In this document: positions 57,421-64,000 of the stretch, piece by piece | How the letters are laid out: each line of letters opens with the position of its first letter | Position numbering within the stretch: the first letter of the stretch is position 1 | NCBI GenBank assembly: GCA_948567375.1 | Contig: OX419762.1 | Span: 54,826,841 to 54,890,840, forward strand | Origin: Lunularia cruciata | Lineage: Eukaryota; Streptophyta; Marchantiopsida; Lunulariales; Lunulariaceae | Reading direction: 5' to 3' | Length of the DNA: 64,000 nt | Translations under genes and position numbers: made by a program | The notes under the pieces: generated by a model | Databases searched by the model: none | What the model was told of the DNA's origin: nothing | What the model saw: only the letters and a program-made list of their open reading frames with translations

Positions 57421-59367
57421 TAGCCTCCCTTCCACATTAGGCTTGTTGAAGATGTACTTCAAAGCCTTGTGATCCATGACAATGATGGCTTTCCCTTCAC
57501 TCAAGTAGTGTCTAAACTTCTTATGACCAAAGATTATTGGTAACCCTTCTATCTCTATGATAGTAGTTCTTTTTTGTTGAAACCATCTACTTACTAGCAT
57601 AAACTATTGGATGATTATGCCCATCTTGGTCTAATAGACCAAGAGTGCATCCTATAGCTACATTGGTAGCATTAGTCTTGAGGATGAAAGGTTTACTCCA
57701 ATCACGTTTAGCAAGAATTGGAGCTACAACAATGGATTGCTTGAACTCCTCAAAAGCTTTGAGACCCTCCTTGTCCTCCAAAATCACCATGTATTTATAA
57801 CCTTCTTCATGAAGATAGTCAAGCATAAGCTTTGTTGGAAAATGAGAAGATGAACCTCCTATAGTACCCAACCATCCCCAAGAATTGGCGTAACTTTGTC
57901 AAAGGAATGGACGGTCTGAGATTTTCCTCACCTTCTTAGGTTCAACTGCTATTCCATCCTTGGAGATGATGGGCCCCAAAAGTAGACCTTCTTCACAACC
58001 AAAAATGCAGTTCTCTACATTGAGTGATACATTTGCTTCATCCAAGCATTGCAAGACCTTGATCAGGTGCTCAAAGTGATCCTCTTTGCTCCCATAGACA
58101 CAAAAGTCATCAATGAAGTCTCTCATAAATTTCCCAATGAAAGGTTTAAACACCTTGTTCATGAGCCTTTGGAATGTGGTTGGAGCATTGCAAAGTCCAA
58201 AAGGTATGCCTTGAAAGCATAAGTTCTCCAAGGTGTGGTGAATGTGGTGAGTTGTTGATGCTTTGGTGCAACCTTTATTTGGTTATACCCACTATACCCA
58301 TCTCCAAACTATACCTTGAATGACATGCAACCTCCTCCAAGATCTCAACAATGAATGAAAGAGGGTAATAGTTCTTCTTAGTTACAACATTGAGCTTCTT
58401 GTAATCTACACATACCCAAAGCTTGCCATTCTTTTTCTTCACAATCACAATTCTAAATTCTCTATCTCAAAGATAAATCCAACCTCCTTGAGCTTATCAA
58501 TCTTCTCCTTCACAACCAAAAATATTGGTGGACTAATGTGACATTACTTTTGGCAAATAGGTCTTGCATGTGACTCCACCTCAATCTTGTGCTCCTCCAA
58601 GGTGACTTGCTTTAGATCCTTGCAATTGAAAGCAAACACTTGGATGAACTTGCAAAAAATCTCCTCAAATCTTACCTTCTCCTCCTTGGTAACATTTGGA
58701 CCATACTTGAGGGTAGATAAACTCCTCTCTTTCTCCTTAAGTGTCAATGGTGATTTATCTAGGTCCTTCAAAACCTTTGGCTTAGGTGAAAAATCCATAG
58801 CACACAAGGGATACACATTTGAATCAGATTCAAATTCATCCTCTTCCATGGATCTCTTCTTCCATGCTTGTGTCCACACCTAAAGCTCCTTCTTCTAAAT
58901 CTGATTCCTAATAATCAAAAGATGGTGTATTTGAATGTGAAGTGTTGGTAGTGTTAGTGATAGGAATTATGACTTTATGGTTTGATGGCCAATCCTCAAG
59001 TATCCTTTGAGCCATCAATCAATTGTCCTTGCTGCTCTCAACCATGGCCTCCCAAGAAGCAAATGATAACTTTAATCCTTCAAGACTTGTAAAGTCATGA
59101 GATTTTGAACTCCTCTAATTGAAACTACCACCTTATCCATCACCCCTATTGGTCAAACTTGTTGCTTGTTTGCCATGCTCACCACAAATATTGAAGGTCA
59201 AGAGGGTATCATACCCAACTTCTTCATCAACCTTGTTGACATGGCATTCACTACTGATCCTCCATCAACAAGTGCATCCTTGATGTTGTGACCATTCATT
59301 CTCACATCATTCTTGGAGGCATATTCATAAGCTTCCAATGGTGCTGGTTTGGCATCCACTACCCCAT
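57421..59367 (-). pseudogene. B6: pol fragment of a B element
   Basis: Runs on the minus strand from protease (LVDGGSVVNAM near 59255; the LLLGRPWL block is decayed) through the acidic linker (58540-58880), RT (FGLCNAPTTFQRLMN and FIDDF near 58110) and RNase H (TNATNVAIGC) to FNKPNVEGR at 57421. Many stops and small deletions make it the most decayed B pol here. Both outer parts are missing: the left is replaced by C5, the right by C6. Confidence 0.85.
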
Positions 59368-61480
59368 CATGCAGTAGTACTTCTTCTTCCTTCACTTCAG
59401 CTTGAACTTTTAGCATCATGTTGCGCTTCTCTACTACTCCTACTTGCTCCGATGTATGATCTTGAGCTCTCTCCACCTGCAATTCTTCACAATACATCTT
59501 TAATGCATCTTTGAACTCAGCTTTTAATGCTTCTTTCTCTTCCATGTATTGGCCAAGTTGGGCTTCCACATTAACGCCAAGTCCGTGCAAATGCTCTTCT
59601 TCTTTATTTCTTCTTGCTAACTCTTGCTATCAAGCTTCATCCTTCTATGATGCCATTGACCTCAAACTCTACAACTCTTGCTCCATCACAACAGTGATTG
59701 CCTTCAAATTTATAACCTCAATGCACGCTTCACCAAACTCTCCCTCCAACTTCTCTTAAGCTACATTTTTCTTACTCAGCTCTTCAGCCTGCATCTCAAG
59801 CTCACCTCCTTGCTTCTTAAAAGCCTCTTGCAAGTTCTCAACTCTCTTTTGTTGTAGGATTTTCTCAACCCAAAGCTCCTCAGCTTGCTTCTCACCTTTG
59901 ATTAACTTCTACTTCAATTCCACTATCTCTTCACTTAGATACTTCACCACCTACAGTTTATCCTTTACCTCCAAATGATCATTCTTCAACTCTTTCTTCT
60001 TCTTCTTCTTCAACATCCTTAGCAAGGGACATACAATCTTGGATAAGTAAGCTACTTCTCCAAAATCTTCTTCTTCTTCATTGTCTTTGCCTTCACTTAC
60101 TACTCACATTGATGCATTGTCAATTGGTGGCTTACTCCATAGCTTTGATCTTTATACCCTCATAGTAAACTCCTCCAAGCTGGAGTCTTCATCTTTTGCT
60201 TTACTTGGTCCTGCTATGACAGATTGCACACTCTTCTTCATTTTGGTTGCTCGAGGAAAAACTAACCTCAGCTCTTTGTCTTTTTGCTCTTTTATTTCCA
60301 CCGCAAGCCATTCCAGGCACGACATGTCTCCTCCTTCCATGCAATCAATTGCTTCATAGCACTCCTAATCTTCCTCCTTAACCACTTCCTTTGACAGCTA
60401 CTGCACCTCAAGTTCTCCATCACTTCCACTACTTAACTCCTCACTCTGTAGTGTGAGTTCCACTTCTTCTTCTCCCATTGAGTCCTCTAACTTGTTCTTG
60501 GCTTCCCCTTTTGATTCTTCTCTCGATGATTGGTCTATCATGATGACCTTGTGCCTTGGCAGTGACCTTCTTGTTTTTTGTGGTTGTATAGGGGACATCA
60601 TCTCCTCTGCTTGACTTTGCTTCTTCATCTTTAGGATCTTCATCTCAACTCTCTTGTGTTGGCCTATCTTGGCAAAGTGATCATTGCTACTTTGGATTTG
60701 GCAGATGTATTGCTGCTTTTCTAAATTTGCTTCTCTTCTCAAGTTTGGTGAAAGTGCAAGACCGTATTTTGTCTCTCTCTTGCATTTAGTAGGTTCAGCC
60801 TAAGGTGAAAATGCACTACAAATAGCACTAGGTAGTGAGGCAGCAATTGATCTCTCCAATTCTAGACCATCTACCTCGTTTGTTGGTGAAAACACTTTGC
60901 CTTATTCCTTGCTTCTCTTAAAAACATCAAGGGAAAGAATATGGCTTGGTGCTTCATAATGTAAGTGGTTTGCTCCAGCTTGAAGATTGTCATCATCACC
61001 CCAACAATACTTCACCTTACTAGCTCTTGATAGGTATCCACTTAATATCCAATCTTTGTATGCGAAGCACTAAAGGAATTTGGATTTTTGTAGTCTCTTT
61101 TGCAAACTCTCCCCAACACCAATCTCCAATCTGACTTTGTCCATCAAGCTGGATTGCCTTTCTTCCCTTCTGCTTCTGGACCCTCCTCACAATTACTTGC
61201 AACTTCTTCTGCCATGAATCCTTGGAAACTCAAGTTCCAATTCCAAGCCAAAAAAGTGATCCAAAGTTTATTGAAGACTTTGATCCTTGCTATCACATCT
61301 AACCTCTAAATTGTAGGATTCCTCACTATGAGTGAGGACTCTTTTTCCTCCCCTCATTGGCATCATGTGATATCTCACTCGTAGTAGTAGGAAGATAACT
61401 TTTCCATCTCTTGGGCACAAAATTCTAACTCCCTTATTCTTAAACATCAAACTCTTGGTTGGCTTCATAACATGCACTAC
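59368..61480 (-). pseudogene. C6 LTR-encoded protein
   Basis: The N-terminal core (61480-60740) is heavily broken. The linker frame (60742-60398) reads ANLEKQQYICQIQSSNDHFA, then KKQSQAEEM and a Glu/Ser-rich stretch. The coiled coil (60060-59370) is in pieces; its last part (EEKEALKAEFKDALKMYCEE) is open and continues into B6 protease codons at 59367. The C-terminal tail is missing. Confidence 0.7.
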
Positions 61481-61620
61481 TACGGATTGACTACAATGGC
61501 ACTAGATACTTTTGTGATATTTTGAAAGTCCCTTGATGACATCTTGATTTTATAGTTCTTTGCTGCATGGTCATTCTTTAGTCATTCTTCCCTTGATAAT
61601 CACACATTTTGTATGCGTTC
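59368..61620 (-). repeat. C6: family C LTR, both ends missing
   Basis: Minus-strand unit covering the coiled coil, acidic middle, N-terminal domain and the TATA-like region (GATTTTATAG near 61552) of a family C LTR. The left edge is fused in frame to B6 protease. The right edge fades near 61620, where an A-family LTR begins. Confidence 0.78.
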
Positions 61621-61629
61621 CTTCTATCA

Positions 61630-62093
61630 TGGTCAATTTTTTCATGCCATTTGTAGCATCACATCTAGATTGCTTCAAAACACTGGAGTAGCAATGATAG
61701 TAGTCAAAGGTATTTTGGCAATTACTTATAGGCTACTTCTTGATGATTAGATTTTGTGTTTTGGGTATTGACTACATGGTGGGGCCATCATCCATCCCTT
61801 GCACCATTGGCACGGTCGGGTGTGCCATCAACAAGACCGTTGGGGTGAGACCTAGGTCAAAGGAGTATACCTTGGGAGTGCAGCTCCAAAGAGCTCACTT
61901 CTTTATTTTTGAGCCTTTGAGTTCTTGCCTAGAGCAGACGGAAAGCCAATGAGCATCACCTGGAGTCTCTTAGCTAGAGTGAGTATGGCTTGACTATAAT
62001 TAGTGCCCAATTGTTGGTAGATTACTGAGTGACAAATCAAGTTTTGATCTGATTGATTGTGATTTGAGTTGTGTGACCAAATTGATTACAACA
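61630..62093 (+). repeat. Second A-family LTR, left part missing
   Basis: Aligns with 10627-11067 of the first A copy (CATGCCATTTGTAG; TGCAGCTCCAAAGAGCTCACTTC; GCATCACCTGGA). Lacks the first 110 bases of the LTR. Because gag follows downstream on the same strand, it acts as the 5' LTR of a second A-family copy. Confidence 0.72.
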
Positions 62094-62939
62094 AAGAAGT
62101 GAGATTTAGGGGGAAATTAGGTGCAAGAACTAAGGGTGGTAGTGGTTTCTCCAAGCTTGGTGGATTTGGTACCTTGATTGCAGTTATAATTTCCCTAGGA
62201 GTGATTGTGTGCAAAAGCACTAGCCAAATTTGGAGCCAGAGAGAGTCAATTTCAAGTGGTAGTTGTGATTTTGAGCTCAAAAGGTGAACACAAGACCAAT
62301 CTAGTGCAAGTTGAGCTCAAAAAGTGAAATTGAAGCTATAGTTGGGAACCCATTCCCACAAATTAGTGATTTGATGATCCCAATCTTTCCAATTTGGCTT
62401 GAGTGAAGAGTTAGTAGAAGATTTAACGATCAGCCAAATTTAGGGATTTATGTCAGATTTTATATCAGATTTATGTTAGATTTATGGCATTTTTTGTGAA
62501 AGGTTTATATCAAATTTTGGCGAGAAGAACTTTGATCCCATCCTTGGTGATCTTTGAAGCTCAAGGTCAGTCTAGTGTTGATTTATAAGATGGAAGGTTT
62601 TTTTTAGCCTTCTTGTGATTCAAACCTCTCCATTCTCTACTTCCTATTTGTGCACCATATTTGTGTGAGGTGCCTTGCATTTAGAGTGTTAGTGCTTTGG
62701 TGTGCTCTCGACAATGAGATTGGAGTGATGACCAATTAGACTATTTGTGTTTCTCTTTGGTGAGGTAAGAAGTGATGACTTGTAGATCATGAGAATTTGT
62801 GTTGTGATAGTAGGTTGCCCTCTTCCCTAGTGCAGTTATTGTAGTTAGAGCTACATTAGTCAATGACATTTAGTTGGTGGTGTTGGCACTTGGTGGGGTA
62901 CTTGCCGAGGTTATAGTTGTGAGTTCTTGGTTACTTTGT
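62094..62939 (+). other. Leader of the second A-family copy
   Basis: No reading frame of note and no obvious primer site after the LTR. Presumably an untranslated leader. Confidence 0.45.
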
Positions 62940-63905
62940 CATAATAGAGTTCTTTGGGGATTCTAGAGGAGATAGCATTGTAGTACATAGTGGGTTTACT
63001 TGGAATGATACTCGGTATCAGCCTATATCTCATGTCCTAGTGAGGGAGGAGATTGACTTTGAGTTGGAGTTTGACATAGGAGATGATTCAATTGAGAGTG
63101 CACTTGTGGTATCCACACTGTTTTAGTGGGACATGGATGAGATTTATGGGGCCTCCAAAGGCCAAAGGTGTTACTCTAGTATAGTGGGTACCATTGAGTT
63201 GGATGACCTCATCTAGGAGTTTGATAGTTGGTGTGATTTGTAGCAGATGCGGAACCCAACTTTGTTCACCTTCATGGTGTGGAAGGGGGTTGTTTCAGCA
63301 TTTGGAGGGTCCACCAATGGGCAACTACCATGAGTTCAAGAGAGCTCACTTGGAGAAGTTGGAGCTATGGAGACAATATTGGCATTTGTATTATATCTCC
63401 ATTACTTTAGGCTTGGTTTCTAGGGGTAGATTGGTAGTACCCACAAGTTCTAGCTCTAGTAGTGTTGGTGGATCTCTTGGAGATGGTGCTACTACAAGTG
63501 GAGGTACATCTACAAGAGGTGTTGTAGTATTGGGTATAGCCCCATGGTAGAGTTCTTTTAGTGTCTGGGGCAAAACTACCAAGGAGTATGGACTGACAAG
63601 TTGAGGAGCTTGCAGGAGTTCCAATTGAAAGTTGGAGAGAGCCTACGTGAGGTATACACTTGCATGAGACGGCTGATCAATTTTACTCAAGGAGTTATTG
63701 AGGTCCAAGCAGTCCAGTTTTGGTACAAGATATCGGACAAGGAGTTGCAACATAGAGTACATGATGCTACATTATTACATGCTACTTCACCTACTTTGGT
63801 AGTGGCCTCTGGTTTGGCTAAGCATATAGAACTCAACATGGTGGAGGAGAGAGTGTTGATACCTAGATTTGGTAGGGAGACCTCATCCATAGTAGTTACT
63901 TCTTC
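62940..63905 (+). pseudogene. Gag of the second A-family copy
   Basis: Residues in several frames are typical of Ty3/gypsy gag: IELDDLI then EFDSW near 63195-63230; LFQHLEGPPMGNYHEFKRAHLE (63290-63355); a Ser/Gly-rich spacer that is probably not ancestral in frame; and a 102-codon frame at 63601 with FQLKVGESLREVYTCMRRL and LAKHIELNMVEE. Several stops and frameshifts. The element continues beyond the window. Confidence 0.7.
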
Positions 63906-64000
63906 ATAGTGCAGCAGAGTGCACTATGCCATGTTGGTTTTTGAGGACATAGTGGGCAGCCCAAATCCTATGGAGCGAGTGGAGAGCATATTGTAGCTAG

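Noticed and set aside
59985..60020. TTC-rich run as a microsatellite
   Set aside because: It is short and corresponds to Glu/Lys codons of the C6 coiled coil on the other strand.

Overview
The window reads as nuclear DNA of a land plant with a large, repeat-rich genome. It is a mosaic of nested, mostly dead LTR retrotransposons of plant Ty3/gypsy and Ty1/copia type, with intron-like AT-rich filler. I see no intact host gene, no tRNA or rRNA gene and no CRISPR array. A gymnosperm or another big-genome plant fits the old, nested, solo-LTR-rich structure, but the species cannot be fixed from sequence alone. Three Ty3/gypsy families recur and are called A, B and C here. || Family A (+ strand, 1-1710 and 9498-11067; a second copy begins about 61630 and runs off the window) has RT and integrase followed by a C-terminal PHD finger and a short LTR. 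Family B (about 7.7 kb; 680-692 bp LTRs ending TG...CA; tRNA-Asp-like primer site; 4-bp target duplications) has the order small zinc-knuckle ORF1, gag, protease, RT, RNase H, integrase. Copies are B1 (1711-9497, minus), B2 (14832-21848, minus), B3 (solo LTR 23996-24678), B4 (LTR scrap 38158-38313), B5 (41106-52550, plus), B6 (pol scrap 57421-59367, minus) and a 45-bp scrap B7 at 14197. || Family C is the most unusual. Its LTRs are about 3.74-3.78 kb and each carries a long ORF: 858 codons including the stop in copy C3, interrupted by only two TAG codons. The ORF encodes a globular N-terminal domain, an acidic/basic middle and a long C-terminal coiled coil. The assignment to an LTR rests on one junction: at 28628/28629 a Ty3/gypsy pol (28640-32275) ends in a polypurine tract that abuts the first base of one of these units. 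It also rests on two units of identical length (C2 34072-37850 and C3 46644-50422) that stand alone between perfect 5-bp target duplications, as solo LTRs do. Further copies are C0 (14242-24886, split), C4 (38314-41105 plus 52551-52972), C5 (54455-57420), C6 (59368 to about 61620) and a scrap at 51223-51449. Gag fragments of the same autonomous family lie at 37856-38157 and 52973-54454. || Nesting gives a relative history. B1 sits in A. C0 sits in an old B LTR and was itself hit by B2, B3 and C1. C-family gag DNA was hit by C4, C4 by B5, and B5 by C3. B and C have therefore inserted into each other repeatedly. A decayed Ty1/copia pol with a Met-type primer site lies at 11420-12925. Two stretches (13216-14192 and 32276-34066) have no recognised coding content; the second contains a cluster of plant promoter-like motifs. 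Most reading-frame starts are not ATG because coding regions are broken; starts are given only where an ATG is visible. Element boundaries given as 'about' are uncertain by roughly 10-30 bases.
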